A DNA stretch of 64,000 nucleotides from Lederbergia graminis. GTDB taxonomy: Bacteria > Bacillota > Bacilli > Bacillales > Bacillaceae_C. Every line of letters starts with the position of its first letter. Position 1 is the stretch's first letter. The notes under the pieces were generated by a model. That model was not told the origin of the DNA and did no database searches. It was given only the letters and a program-made list of their open reading frames with translations. The position numbers and the translations under genes were made by a program. Below are positions 17,573 through 26,396 of the stretch, piece by piece. The stretch lies in NCBI RefSeq assembly GCF_042655485.1, contig NZ_JBHSMC010000016.1:1-64000 (forward strand). Reading direction: 5' to 3'.

Positions 17573-18949
17573 TTATTTTAAAGCCTCTACTGCTTCTGCA
17601 TATTTATCATTTGCCAATTTGTTAAGTTGAGTAGCATAATCTTCTACTTTTAACTCACCAGTAACAAAGCTATTAATTAATTGCGCAACACTTGCATTTT
17701 CAGATTCTGCAGTTTTCACACCTGTTGGTGCATTCCATCTAGATTGAGCATAACCTGGAACAGTTTTAACTGGTTCTAGAATTGCTTCATCTAATCTGTC
17801 ATACGCTTTACGAATTCCAGGAATATTTAATTGAGCAAAATATTCATCTAAAATTTCTTGATCACTGTTGATAGGTAGTGTATTTACCACTTTACCTTCT
17901 TTAGCTGCGATTTCCATACGCTTCATGAAGCCTTCTTTACCATAAGACATATATTTTGCAAATAGGTAAGCTTCTTCTGGATGAGCAGTTGTTTTAGAAA
18001 GACCTAGTAAATCGTTTGTGATTGCAGTTTTTCCACCTGGGATACCGATGAAATCATATTCAAAGCTTGCATTTTCTGCGAATGTGCTATTTGCCCATGT
18101 TCCATCCCACCAAATTCCAATGCCACCGTTATACCATACTTCACTTGCATTTTCACCAGAGAAGTTAGCTTTTTGATCATCTGTTAAGTTGTCATAAGCA
18201 TAACCATTTGTTACAACTTCGTTAGCAAACTTAACACCAGCGATAAATTCATTACTATCTAATTGATATTTACCATCGTTATATGTGTACCAACCCATAT
18301 CAGGGTTTGCAGCTGCTGGATACCAGTCAGTGATAGAACCAGCATTTTGTAATCCTACTACTCCACCATTAACATTAGTTACTGCTTTAACAGAAGCTTC
18401 AAACTCTTCTACAGTAGAATCCATAGTTGGGAAGTCTAGGTTTGCTGAGTTAAATAAATCTTTGTTTACAAAATAACCAAGGAAGTGTTGTGCGAATGGC
18501 AATGCAACAACTTTTCCTTCATGCTCTGTTGATTGACGTACAATTTGTGGTACGTTTTTGAAGTCTTCATCTTCAGCTGTCATATACGTAACATCTAAAA
18601 CCCAGTCATTAGAAAGAGCTAGTGGTAGATCCGGTACTGCAAATACATCTGGCATATTACCAGCACTTGCAGCAGCAGCTAACTGCTCATTCCAGTTACC
18701 TGAAATCTCATAAAGTTCAACTTTGATATGAGGGTAATCCTCTTGGAATTGTTTCAACATAAGACGCTCTAGGTTCATATCTTCCTCTGTACCTAGGTTC
18801 CAGTGAGCATATGAGATAGTTACTTCTTCTTTATCCCCTGCGTTGTTACCATTATCTTTGTCTTTGTTGTCTTTGTCGTCAGATCCGCCGCATGCTGCAA
18901 GAACGAATACTAGACCTAGTACTGCTAATAATGCATACAACTTTTTCAT
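17573..18949 (-). CDS. ABC transporter solute-binding lipoprotein (sugar)
   Basis: 458 aa. The N-terminal signal peptide ends with lipobox LAAC (Cys20), followed by a Gly/Asp/Asn/Lys linker. The mature part is a family 1 extracellular binding protein: EVTISYAHWNLGTEED, PHIKVELYEISGNWNEQLAAA and GIGIWWDGTWANS are typical ligand-cleft segments. It is the first structural gene of the transport operon, 28 bp before the 999-aa binding protein, so the locus has two different receptors. First-gene position predicts the highest expression, as is usual for binding proteins. An intergenic gap of 218 bp separates it from lacI; I see no operator palindrome there. Confidence 0.92.
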   Translation of the reverse strand: MKKLYALLAVLGLVFVLAACGGSDDKDNKDKDNGNNAGDKEEVTISYAHWNLGTEEDMNLERLMLKQFQEDYPHIKVELYEISGNWNEQLAAAASAGNMPDVFAVPDLPLALSNDWVLDVTYMTAEDEDFKNVPQIVRQSTEHEGKVVALPFAQHFLGYFVNKDLFNSANLDFPTMDSTVEEFEASVKAVTNVNGGVVGLQNAGSITDWYPAAANPDMGWYTYNDGKYQLDSNEFIAGVKFANEVVTNGYAYDNLTDDQKANFSGENASEVWYNGGIGIWWDGTWANSTFAENASFEYDFIGIPGGKTAITNDLLGLSKTTAHPEEAYLFAKYMSYGKEGFMKRMEIAAKEGKVVNTLPINSDQEILDEYFAQLNIPGIRKAYDRLDEAILEPVKTVPGYAQSRWNAPTGVKTAESENASVAQLINSFVTGELKVEDYATQLNKLANDKYAEAVEALK

Positions 18950-19167
18950 ACAATTTCACTCCTAAATGTAAAAAAATTTTATTGAAATAGATGGACCTTC
19001 CGTTTGGAAAATCCTATCTAGATTTCACAACATAATTCGACAAAATCTGCACCACATACATGCAGTTCACATTAATTATTTTTCGGAACTTCTAACGTGT
19101 TCTATCTTTTTTAGTATCTTTGCCCGTTTTTCTCCATTCATCCATTTTCTTGGGCAAGATTCATCAC

Positions 19168-20139
19168 TTAACCCGAAGCTCTACTATTAATTTTTATGGA
19201 GAATTCCCCCGGATCTTCCGCGTAATTCGGGTCTAGCATTTTGAATAGTGTTCTCGCTGCTGTTTTACCCCATTCTTTTCGCGGTACACTTATCGTTGTA
19301 AGTGGAGGAGTAAAAAATCGCGACATGTAAATATCATCAAAACCGACAACAGCAATATCTTCTGGAACTCTTAACCCTTGCTTTTGTATCGCCTTCATTG
19401 CACCAAGTGCCATCTCATCATTAGCACATACAAATACAGTTGGAAGTTCATGACTCGCATTTTCAAGATAGCGGTTCATTTCCCTATATCCGCTAACTTC
19501 CGTGAAGTCTGCACGAATAAGATTTCTTTCAAAAAATGCAATGCCTTGTCTCTCTAGTTCCTTTATAAAACCTCTCAGTCGAGCTTCACCATCATAGGAA
19601 GCTGTCGACCCAGCAATATATCCTAGAGATGTATGTCCTTTTTCCAACAAATATTGCACAATAATGGTTGATCCTTCTTCATTCGGGAGAAGCACACTTT
19701 TAATATTAGGAGTTTCTAGTTCGCGGTCTAAAACAACACATGGTAGTTTATCGCTTGCAATAGAACAAAGCAATTCATTTTCGATATGATAATTGAGGAT
19801 AATTGCGCCATCTACATATCTTTCTACTAGAAGACGATGAGTATCCGCAGTAGCACATACCATTAACTCATACTTGTTTTGCATAACAACATCTTGAATT
19901 CCTTCGACCATTTCGTTAAAGAAGGGACCTGTAAATCCACTTAAAAACAAACCAATAATATTTGTTTTTTGTTCTTTTAGGTTTTTCGCTAGCCCATTAG
20001 GACGATAGCCTATTTCTTTTGCTGCGCTTAGCACTTTTTCTTTTGTATCATCTGTTATAAGCGGACTTCCATTTATGGAATAAGATGCAGTTGAAACACT
20101 AACACCTGCACGCCTCGCCACATCCTTTAAAGTTACCAA
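19168..20139 (-). CDS. LacI/GalR-family transcriptional repressor
   Basis: 323 aa. The N-terminal helix-turn-helix VTLKDVARRAGVSVSTASYS is classic LacI; the rest is the periplasmic-binding-protein-like effector domain (NIIGLFLSGFTGPFFNEM, VFVCANDEMALGAMKA, VVGFDDIYMSRFFTPPLTT). I start at TTG 20139: AGGAGG lies seven bases upstream and the reading begins exactly at the DNA-binding domain, whereas a longer frame to 20253 adds 38 unrelated residues. Its own promoter carries several matching palindromes, so it is probably autoregulated and controls the glycan locus. The effector is unknown. Confidence 0.93.
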   Translation of the reverse strand: MVTLKDVARRAGVSVSTASYSINGSPLITDDTKEKVLSAAKEIGYRPNGLAKNLKEQKTNIIGLFLSGFTGPFFNEMVEGIQDVVMQNKYELMVCATADTHRLLVERYVDGAIILNYHIENELLCSIASDKLPCVVLDRELETPNIKSVLLPNEEGSTIIVQYLLEKGHTSLGYIAGSTASYDGEARLRGFIKELERQGIAFFERNLIRADFTEVSGYREMNRYLENASHELPTVFVCANDEMALGAMKAIQKQGLRVPEDIAVVGFDDIYMSRFFTPPLTTISVPRKEWGKTAARTLFKMLDPNYAEDPGEFSIKINSRASG

Positions 20140-20180
20140 CCATTGTCCTCCTACAATGAACCGCATCAAACCACGTTTGA

Positions 20181-20291
20181 TTTGAAACGTTTCAAATTTG
20201 TTGAAAATATAAAACGTTTCAAGAAGTGATGAGTTCCATTTGAAACGTTTCAATACTATTATATTATAAATCTAACAGGAAACGGTTTCAA
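20181..20291 (-). promoter_or_regulatory. lacI promoter with four operator-like palindromes
   Basis: Promoter: -35 TTGAAA (20286-20291), 17-bp spacer, -10 TATAAT (20263-20268) on the minus strand. Operators: TTTGAAACGTTTCAAA (20181-20196, perfect), AAAACGTTTCAA (20211-20222, partial), TTTGAAACGTTTCAA (20239-20253, near the start site) and GAAACGGTTTC (20279-20289, over the -35). All share the central CG typical of LacI-family sites. They are two bases shorter than a CcpA cre site, so the local repressor is the better candidate. Confidence 0.8.
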
Positions 20292-20331
20292 CTAAAATAT
20301 TATTTTTTATGATAAAATTTTACTATTTTAG

Positions 20332-21237
20332 TTAAAAATCCGATAATTTAAAGCTTCTATAGTACCCTTCTTCTAGCTCAAATTTTTCTGTTTGTGGATT
20401 AAATACCGATATATCAAACTTTTTATCTACTACATTAAATTGTAAAATACGAATTCTCCCTTCACCACCATTAGGGGTACACTGCCAATTTTGGAAGAAT
20501 TGATACACGGTGTTACCGTTTTCACCACATTCCACACGTGTACTAATATTTTCTGGTATATGATGACCAGAGAAAACAGCGAATACATTTTTATGTTTCT
20601 TCAAACACTTATTCCAAACATCTTCTCCATCATTAGCATCACGAGATCCGTTATATACCTTTGGATTATGATCGTCTCCAGGCTTTGTTCGTTCACCATT
20701 AAAATACATATAAGAGTGAGTGACAACAATTACTTTATGATCAGAATGTTGTTCTATAACTTTATCAGCCCAGACTAAAACCTCATCTCTTGTTCCATAC
20801 TCTAATGATAGAAAAAGAAATTTTATCCCATTAATGGATAATTTGGTATACATATTTTCTGCTTTATTATGCTCATATGAATCTCCGAACCAGTCTTTAG
20901 ATTCATATTTATGGATTCCGCAATATTTGTTAAACATTGCGGAATCTCTATTTTCATGCAGAAGATTATCGTAATCATGGTTACCTATTGCAATTAGATT
21001 AGGGATGTTTGCAGCATCAATCAGTGAGTATGCATCTTGGTGGTTCAAATACTGTTCTTCATGAGTTGCACCATTATTAACAACATCTCCAACATGAAGG
21101 ATTTTTTTCAAATTTAAATCCTCGGCATTATCTACTATCCACGTTGTCATTTTCTTCAATCTATCTGGATAATAAGTTGAAAGTTCCTGTGTATCAGGTA
21201 TGATAATCATCGAAAAGACATTATTATTTCTCGTCAT
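20332..21237 (-). CDS. Calcineurin-like metallophosphoesterase
   Basis: 301 aa. All motifs of the two-metal phosphoesterase fold are present in order: IIPDTQ, ILHVGDVVNNG, AIGNHDYD, VVTHSYMY and FSGHHIPE. It should hydrolyse a phosphoester, but the substrate cannot be told. I start at ATG 21237, five bases after AAGGGGTGG; a frame to 21273 has no ribosome site. No signal peptide is visible. It lies between the second sulfatase and lacI, with only 45 bp to the sulfatase stop, so it is probably co-transcribed with that sulfatase and belongs to the same pathway. Confidence 0.88.
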   Translation of the reverse strand: MTRNNNVFSMIIIPDTQELSTYYPDRLKKMTTWIVDNAEDLNLKKILHVGDVVNNGATHEEQYLNHQDAYSLIDAANIPNLIAIGNHDYDNLLHENRDSAMFNKYCGIHKYESKDWFGDSYEHNKAENMYTKLSINGIKFLFLSLEYGTRDEVLVWADKVIEQHSDHKVIVVTHSYMYFNGERTKPGDDHNPKVYNGSRDANDGEDVWNKCLKKHKNVFAVFSGHHIPENISTRVECGENGNTVYQFFQNWQCTPNGGEGRIRILQFNVVDKKFDISVFNPQTEKFELEEGYYRSFKLSDF

Positions 21238-21282
21238 TTGAACCACCCCTTTTTCCCTATTCCTATTTTGCATTTCACTACT

Positions 21283-22734
21283 TTATGCTTGTTTATGTCT
21301 ACTTTCTAGTTTATCTGCAGCTTGATGACGACCTTGCTTACGCAATTTAGCTAAATAGTTATCTAGCGCTATATCGCCTCTAGTGTGGAATGGTCCACCT
21401 TCTTGGATAACTACCCACATTGGGTCAGTAGGAGAATCAGACTTCTTCATTTGTTCTGCTACCCACTCATCCAGCAACCTCATCCCTTTTGCTGCTATAT
21501 CAGGACGTTCCTCGAATAAATTCGTAGTCTCATGTGGGTCATTTTCGATATCAAATAACATCCAATCTGGGAAATCCTTAAATCCATCATGATATGTGCG
21601 AATTAACATCCAGTTATCAAAACGAACACCTCTTTGACAACTCCAAGCTTGTTGACTTACTACAAGATATGGACGTCCTGCAGATTCACCATCTGTAAGA
21701 GCTGGCAAGAAGCTTTGTCCATCCCAACGCTTGCTAGTTTTGCCACCGACTAATTCTACGAATGTTGGACCAAAATCAACTTGATAATGAAGGTCATTAT
21801 CTACGTGACCTTCTTTGATTCCAGGGCCAGCAACAATACATGGAATTCGACTTGTAATATGGTCTGCAGTTTGGTGGTCACCATAAATATTTAGCTCTCC
21901 TTGGTTTTCACCATGGTCAGCTGAAATTACGATAATTGTTTCGTCAAGAATACCTTGCTCTTCAAGAGCTTCAAGAATTTTACCTACATGATCATCCACG
22001 TGGCGAATTGCTGTGTCATATCCATCAATCCAAGCTTTGAAGTCTTCTCTGCTAGCGATTTCTTTTGGAAGACCTGGCCAGTTACTGCCTCCAGGAAGGT
22101 CACGTGCACTCATCGTACCAAATGTTTCTCTTTGCTTTGCAATGATTTCCTCTGTTAACCACTCTGGTGCTGGATCATCTTTAAATGGATTTCCGTAATC
22201 TGTTGGAGTACGGTACGGAGTATGTGGATCCCAGAAGTTTAAGTATAGGAACCAATCTTCTTTCTCCGTTCCACGTTCTTTAATCCAGCGTAGTGCTTCT
22301 TTTGAAACATCACCTGCTGTTTCTCCTGCATGTTTTCCTGTATCATGTACTTCTAAGAAACCTTGTAAAATATGCCAAGCAGCATGTCTACCTGCAAACG
22401 GGCTAATAATTGCTGTGTGATGGCCTTTAAATCTTAATGTATCAACCCAAGCCTGATACTCAGTATGGTGATAGTTAAATGGACGATCCTTACCAATACG
22501 GCGCACGTCCGCTTGAAGTCCTCCGTGATTCACTAATCCATTATGAATCCCAAATTGAGACGCAAATAAAGCTGTACGGGACGGCGCACAAGGTGCATCT
22601 GATGCATAATAGTTATTAAAACGGACTCCTCTTTCCGCAATGCTATCAATATTTGGTGAAGTATTGCGATGGTAACCATACGCCCCCAAATGATCAGGAC
22701 GTAATGAATCGATATCAATATAAAGTATTTTCAT
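21283..22734 (-). CDS. Type I (Cys-type) sulfatase, paralogue of 516-1946
   Basis: 483 aa. The N-terminus ILYIDIDSLRPDHLGAYGYH closely matches the first sulfatase, and the signature C-A-P-S-R puts the formylglycine Cys at residue 49, the same position. VISADHGENQGE supplies further metal ligands. ATG 22734 has AGAAAGGG nine bases upstream; the earlier TTG at 22743 overlaps that site. No secretion signal. Its promoter region holds two TGAAACG-type operators, so it is probably induced with the rest of the locus. Two divergent sulfatases suggest a substrate with sulfate at more than one position. Confidence 0.9.
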   Translation of the reverse strand: MKILYIDIDSLRPDHLGAYGYHRNTSPNIDSIAERGVRFNNYYASDAPCAPSRTALFASQFGIHNGLVNHGGLQADVRRIGKDRPFNYHHTEYQAWVDTLRFKGHHTAIISPFAGRHAAWHILQGFLEVHDTGKHAGETAGDVSKEALRWIKERGTEKEDWFLYLNFWDPHTPYRTPTDYGNPFKDDPAPEWLTEEIIAKQRETFGTMSARDLPGGSNWPGLPKEIASREDFKAWIDGYDTAIRHVDDHVGKILEALEEQGILDETIIVISADHGENQGELNIYGDHQTADHITSRIPCIVAGPGIKEGHVDNDLHYQVDFGPTFVELVGGKTSKRWDGQSFLPALTDGESAGRPYLVVSQQAWSCQRGVRFDNWMLIRTYHDGFKDFPDWMLFDIENDPHETTNLFEERPDIAAKGMRLLDEWVAEQMKKSDSPTDPMWVVIQEGGPFHTRGDIALDNYLAKLRKQGRHQAADKLESRHKQA

Positions 22735-22758
22735 GCAAAACAACCCTTTCTGATTTTA

Positions 22759-22860
22759 TCGAAACGTTTCTATAATCATTATAAAAAATGTTGAATATTA
22801 ACCTTTTATATTATTCAACATTAAATAAGTATTATTCAAACTGCAGTTGAAACGTTTCGA
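22759..22860 (-). promoter_or_regulatory. Two LacI-type operators upstream of sulfatase 2
   Basis: TCGAAACGTTTCTA (22759-22772) and TTGAAACGTTTCGA (22847-22860) match the sites at lacI. Their centres are 88 bp apart, suitable for looping. A TATAAT sits just upstream of the proximal site on the minus strand, placing that site near the transcription start. Confidence 0.72.
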
Positions 22861-22964
22861 CTAATTGTTTTTATTATAACACGTGCTGAAATCGCTCTCA
22901 ACCTTTAAACAGATAATTTTATTATCAGTATCTACCAAAAGTTGATGAACTAGCACACTCCATG

Positions 22965-24077
22965 TTAAAGCGCATGCTTAATAGAATAGCTTTCTAAATC
23001 AAAATTGATTTGCTCTTTAAGTGCTAATTTTTGTATAAGCAAACCTAAAAATGGCGCAACTGTTAAACCGGAAGAGCCTAATCCATTCGCAACAATAATA
23101 TTGTGATGGTTTGGTAGTGCCCCTATAACCGGAAGGAAACCAGGTGTAAACGGTCGAAAGCCAACTCTTGTCTCTACAATAGTGCTATCTGCAAGACCTG
23201 GAGCAACAGTTAGAGCATTTTGTAGGATGGACTGTACACTACCAGCGGTAACACGTATATCAAAACCAGTATCTTTTTCATTAGTTGCACCAGCTACAAT
23301 TTTCCCATCATTAAATGGAACAATATATTGAGAACCAGGTGGCATTACAACTGGCCAGTTGCTAGTGTCTGCATTCTGTAAGTGCATATGAATTATTTGC
23401 CCTTTCTGGAATTCTACTTGCAACGGAATTCCTAATGGTTCTAGTAATTGCGGGGCCCACGCACCGTTTGTGACAATAACAGTTTTAGCATTGAATACCT
23501 GTTCATCTACCTTAACGCCTGTCACTTTTGATCCTTGTAGTTCTAAACTTGCACTCCCAAGTATCATCTTAGCTCCATTTCGTTTTGCTGCCTGGAGGAG
23601 ACTTTCACGCAACGCTCTCCCATCCACCCGGGCAGCTCCACTTATGTAAACAGAGCTATACATATCCGCAACTGGTGGAAATAACGCTTTTGTTTCACTA
23701 GCAGTTAGTAACCGCACTTCTCCAATTTCAGGTGCATCTTCTCTACGTTTTATAGCACGCTCTATCATTTTTTGAAGCTTATCGTTATCGGAATGCAGAC
23801 TAATGGCTCCAACTCTAGCATATCCTGTATTCGTTTCTCCTTCTTTTTCTAGCAATGGGATTAACTCGGAATAATAACGGGCACCTGCCTTCGCTAACTT
23901 ATACCATGCTTGATTTCGACGTTGCGATATCCATGGACATACGATACCAGCCGCAGCATCTGTTGCCTGACCCTTATCTTTTCGATCTATAATGGTTACC
24001 TCGGCCCCTGCTTTGGCTAAATGATACGCTGTCGAAGCTCCAAGTATTCCAGCACCAATGACGACGATATCCTTCAT
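22965..24077 (-). CDS. FAD-dependent oxidoreductase (DAO/glycine oxidase-like)
   Basis: 370 aa. The FAD-binding Rossmann motif VVIGAGILGASTAYHLAKAG opens the protein, followed by the adenine-ribose end VTIIDRKD. The C-terminal DAO-family segment GFRPFTPGFLPVIGALP and GLGSSGLTVAPFLG confirms the D-amino-acid oxidase/dehydrogenase superfamily. The substrate is probably an amine or amino acid; an amino sugar link to the neighbouring locus is only a guess. ATG 24077 follows a purine-rich GGAAGGAAGAGA. Its upstream region is the 52-bp repeat array, so its promoter must lie within or next to that array. Confidence 0.88.
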   Translation of the reverse strand: MKDIVVIGAGILGASTAYHLAKAGAEVTIIDRKDKGQATDAAAGIVCPWISQRRNQAWYKLAKAGARYYSELIPLLEKEGETNTGYARVGAISLHSDNDKLQKMIERAIKRREDAPEIGEVRLLTASETKALFPPVADMYSSVYISGAARVDGRALRESLLQAAKRNGAKMILGSASLELQGSKVTGVKVDEQVFNAKTVIVTNGAWAPQLLEPLGIPLQVEFQKGQIIHMHLQNADTSNWPVVMPPGSQYIVPFNDGKIVAGATNEKDTGFDIRVTAGSVQSILQNALTVAPGLADSTIVETRVGFRPFTPGFLPVIGALPNHHNIIVANGLGSSGLTVAPFLGLLIQKLALKEQINFDLESYSIKHAL

Positions 24078-24184
24078 TCATTCTCTTCCTTCCTTGCATC
24101 TCTACCATATGTATGAATTCATTATATATGAAATAACTACTGTCGTTCCAATTTTCCTCTTGACCAACTGGAATACGGTTGTCT

Positions 24185-24980
24185 GTGCATTTCTCTCAAC
24201 TGATTTGACCTTGATGCTTGTATAAAATCGCCGTGAGAGACTCTTTCTGAACTAGTTCAAACCTGATACTCGAGCGAAACTGTAGTGAGAGTGCTTCTCT
24301 CGACCGTTTCGACTATCATACTTACGCGAAAACGTCGTGACAACCTTCCTCTCGACCGATTCGAATGAGAGACTCGATTAATAACGTCGTGAAGACTTCT
24401 CTCTCAACCATTTCAACTTTAAATATTCGCTCCAAATCGTCTTGACGACCACTATCTCGACTGATTCGAACGAGATACCCAATCGAAAACGTCGTGAGAG
24501 CTCTTCTCTCCACCGATATGAAGAAGAATCTTACATAAAACTGTAGTGACAACCTTCCTCTCGACCGATTCGAATAAAGTACTCGCATAAAATCGTCGTG
24601 ACAGACCCTCTCTGAACTGATTCGAACAAGATACCCAATCGAAAACGTCGTGACAACTCTTCTCTCATCCGATTCGACTTTCGTATTCGCTCCAAATCGT
24701 CTTGACGACCATTCTCTTGACTGATTCGAACAAGATACTCGAACAAAAACGTAGTGAGGACTTCTCTCTCAACCATTTCAACTTTAAATATTCGCTCCAA
24801 ATCGTCTTGACGACCACTATCTCGACTGATTCGAACGAGATACCCAATCGAAAACGTCGTGACAACCTCTCTCTCTACCAATTCGAATGAGCTATTTACT
24901 TAAAACCTACGAGACAACCTCCCTATCGACGGATTCAACCCAGAATCACCCGTAAATCAATCATGACTTTATTCATCAAA
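24185..24980. repeat. Degenerate 52-bp tandem repeat array A (about 15 units)
   Basis: A gene-free block in which the point after the ACC/ACT of each CGACCGATTCGAA-like motif falls at 24202, 24254, 24306, 24358, 24410, 24463, 24515, 24567, 24619, 24671, 24723, 24775, 24828, 24880 and 24932. Spacing is 52 bp, twice 53. Each unit carries a left arm like CTCTCGACCGATT and a right arm like AACGTCGTGAGAG that can pair, so units are imperfect inverted repeats. Blocks 24395-24497 and 24760-24862 are identical over about 103 bp. Open frames on the minus strand here are by-products; 52 is not a multiple of three. Confidence 0.88.
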
Positions 24981-25017
24981 CAGAGTACTTGTTAACAATT
25001 TCCGAACATTCATTCAC

Positions 25018-25052
25018 AAAAAAAGGACCCCTGAATTGTGCTCTCAGGAGTC
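25018..25052 (-). terminator. Rho-independent terminator of the TIM-barrel isomerase gene
   Basis: On the minus strand GACTCCTGA and TCAGGGGTC pair (25025-25034/25044-25052) and are followed by seven T residues. It lies downstream of the 25193-26161 gene. Confidence 0.75.
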
Positions 25053-25070
25053 TTAACTCTTACTATTTAT

Positions 25071-25191
25071 TTGTCTAGCTACAGGCTGAAGGACTCGGGT
25101 TCATATAACCTGAGCCACATAAAGGCATAAACCCTCCTTTAATGGCTCAGAACAATTGCCTCTCCCTTAACAGCAAGCCTTGCGCTTTTCT
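25071..25191. repeat. Degenerate TGTCTAGCT...CTTGCGCTTTTCT intergenic repeat
   Basis: The block starts TTGTCTAGCT and ends CAGCAAG-CCTTGCGCTTTTCTA. These ends are those of an intergenic repeat I know from several Bacillus and relatives. The interior here holds the inverted pair CTGAGCCA (25110-25117) and TGGCTCAG (25143-25150). No coding capacity. Confidence 0.55.
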
Positions 25192-25192
25192 A

Positions 25193-26161
25193 TTACACCC
25201 ACCACATATCAGCAGGTTGTTCTTTAATTAGTACAGATTTTAAGTTAGAAACTGCGCGTTGGAATCCTTCTTCAATAGACATAATTGGGTCTTCATGTTC
25301 GATGCTGACAACATAGTCGTACCCAAATGTACGTAGCGCACTTATCATGTCAGACCATTCTTTCATGTCATGTCCACAGCCAACAGAACGGAAATTCCAA
25401 GCTCTTGTTTGTAGTTCTGTGTATGGTTGCATATCCGTTAATCCGTACATATTGACGTTATCTTGGTCAATATATGTATCTTTCGCATGGAAATGGTGGA
25501 TTGCATTTTCTTTACCAAGAATTTTAATAGCAGCTACAGGATCAATTCCTTGCCACCACATATGACTAGGGTCAAGGTTTGCACCAATTGCGTCACATGT
25601 TAATTCGCGTAATTTTAATAATGTATATGGTGAATGTACAAGGAAACCACCATGTAATTCTAGACCAATTTTCACATTATGCTCTTCTGCTAGTTTTCCA
25701 ACTTCTTTCCAATATGGAACAAGTTTTTCTTCCCATTGCCACTTTAATAATTCACCATAATCATTTGGCCAAGGTGCAACAGGCCAGTTTGGATATTTGG
25801 CACCTTCCTGGTCACCAGGAGTTCCAGAGAAAGTGTTCACAACTGGGACGTTTAGAAGAGATGCAAGTTTAATTGACTTTCTAATTGTTTCGTCACATTC
25901 TTTTGCAAATTCCTCGTCAGGTGCAATCGGGTTACCGTGACAGCTAAACGCACTAATTGTTAATCCACGTGACTCTACTTGGTGTAAATAATCCTTACGT
26001 TTCTCTTCACTTTCAAGTAATGCATCCAAATCACAGTGTGCATTTCCTGGGTATCCTCCAGTTCCAATTTCCACAGAGTCAAGACCAGACGCTTTCACAT
26101 AATCAAGCATTTCTTCAAACGATTTCTCTGCAAATAATACCGCGAAAACTCCAAGTTTCAT
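25193..26161 (-). CDS. Sugar phosphate isomerase/epimerase-like TIM barrel
   Basis: 322-aa xylose-isomerase-like TIM-barrel protein (AP endonuclease family 2). Likely metal ligands are visible in GLELHGG, NLDPSHM, HHFHAKD and VSIEHED. The surface loop PNWPVAPWPNDYGE is Trp/Pro-rich, as in a subgroup found in sugar catabolic loci. It should interconvert ketose/aldose or epimers of a sugar or keto-sugar. The start is uncertain: ATG 26161 has AAAGGA 14 bases upstream, GTG 26173 only two; I prefer ATG because MKLGVFAVLF fits the family start. It is followed by its own terminator. Confidence 0.85.
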   Translation of the reverse strand: MKLGVFAVLFAEKSFEEMLDYVKASGLDSVEIGTGGYPGNAHCDLDALLESEEKRKDYLHQVESRGLTISAFSCHGNPIAPDEEFAKECDETIRKSIKLASLLNVPVVNTFSGTPGDQEGAKYPNWPVAPWPNDYGELLKWQWEEKLVPYWKEVGKLAEEHNVKIGLELHGGFLVHSPYTLLKLRELTCDAIGANLDPSHMWWQGIDPVAAIKILGKENAIHHFHAKDTYIDQDNVNMYGLTDMQPYTELQTRAWNFRSVGCGHDMKEWSDMISALRTFGYDYVVSIEHEDPIMSIEEGFQRAVSNLKSVLIKEQPADMWWV

Positions 26162-26338
26162 AAGTAATGACACAATCCTTTCCCTAATAATTTTGTCTAC
26201 TTTTATATGTATCCTGTATTTACTGGCAATCTTAGATGTACAAATCCCTTTAAGTGAAAATTATACCATTAAAAACAGGTACATCCCCAAAATAAAGCGC
26301 TACCACGGAAGTTGCCACATCTAACTATTAACCTATAG

Positions 26339-26364
26339 ATGAGAGGGGGGTTGTCCCCTCTCAT
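26339..26364. other. G/C-rich palindrome after the Gfo/Idh gene
   Basis: ATGAGAGGGG (26339-26348) pairs with CCCCTCTCAT (26355-26364), a 10-bp stem with a 6-nt loop. There is no following T-run on either strand. It may still mark the 3' end of the 26397-27425 transcript. Confidence 0.5.
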
Positions 26365-26396
26365 TAAAGGTCTACTCTATTATACTATTTATATGA

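Noticed and set aside
20181..22860. CcpA cre sites
   Set aside because: The TGAAACGTTTCA palindromes are 12 bp, two shorter than cre, and sit at a local LacI gene; local repressor is preferred.
24322..24881. Overlapping minus-strand frames of 66-116 aa with repeating peptides (RISRDSGRQDDLERI)
   Set aside because: They are read-outs of the 52-bp array, shift frame from unit to unit and have no ribosome sites.
24185..24980. CRISPR array
   Set aside because: Units drift along their whole length; there is no invariant repeat alternating with unique spacers, and no cas gene is near.
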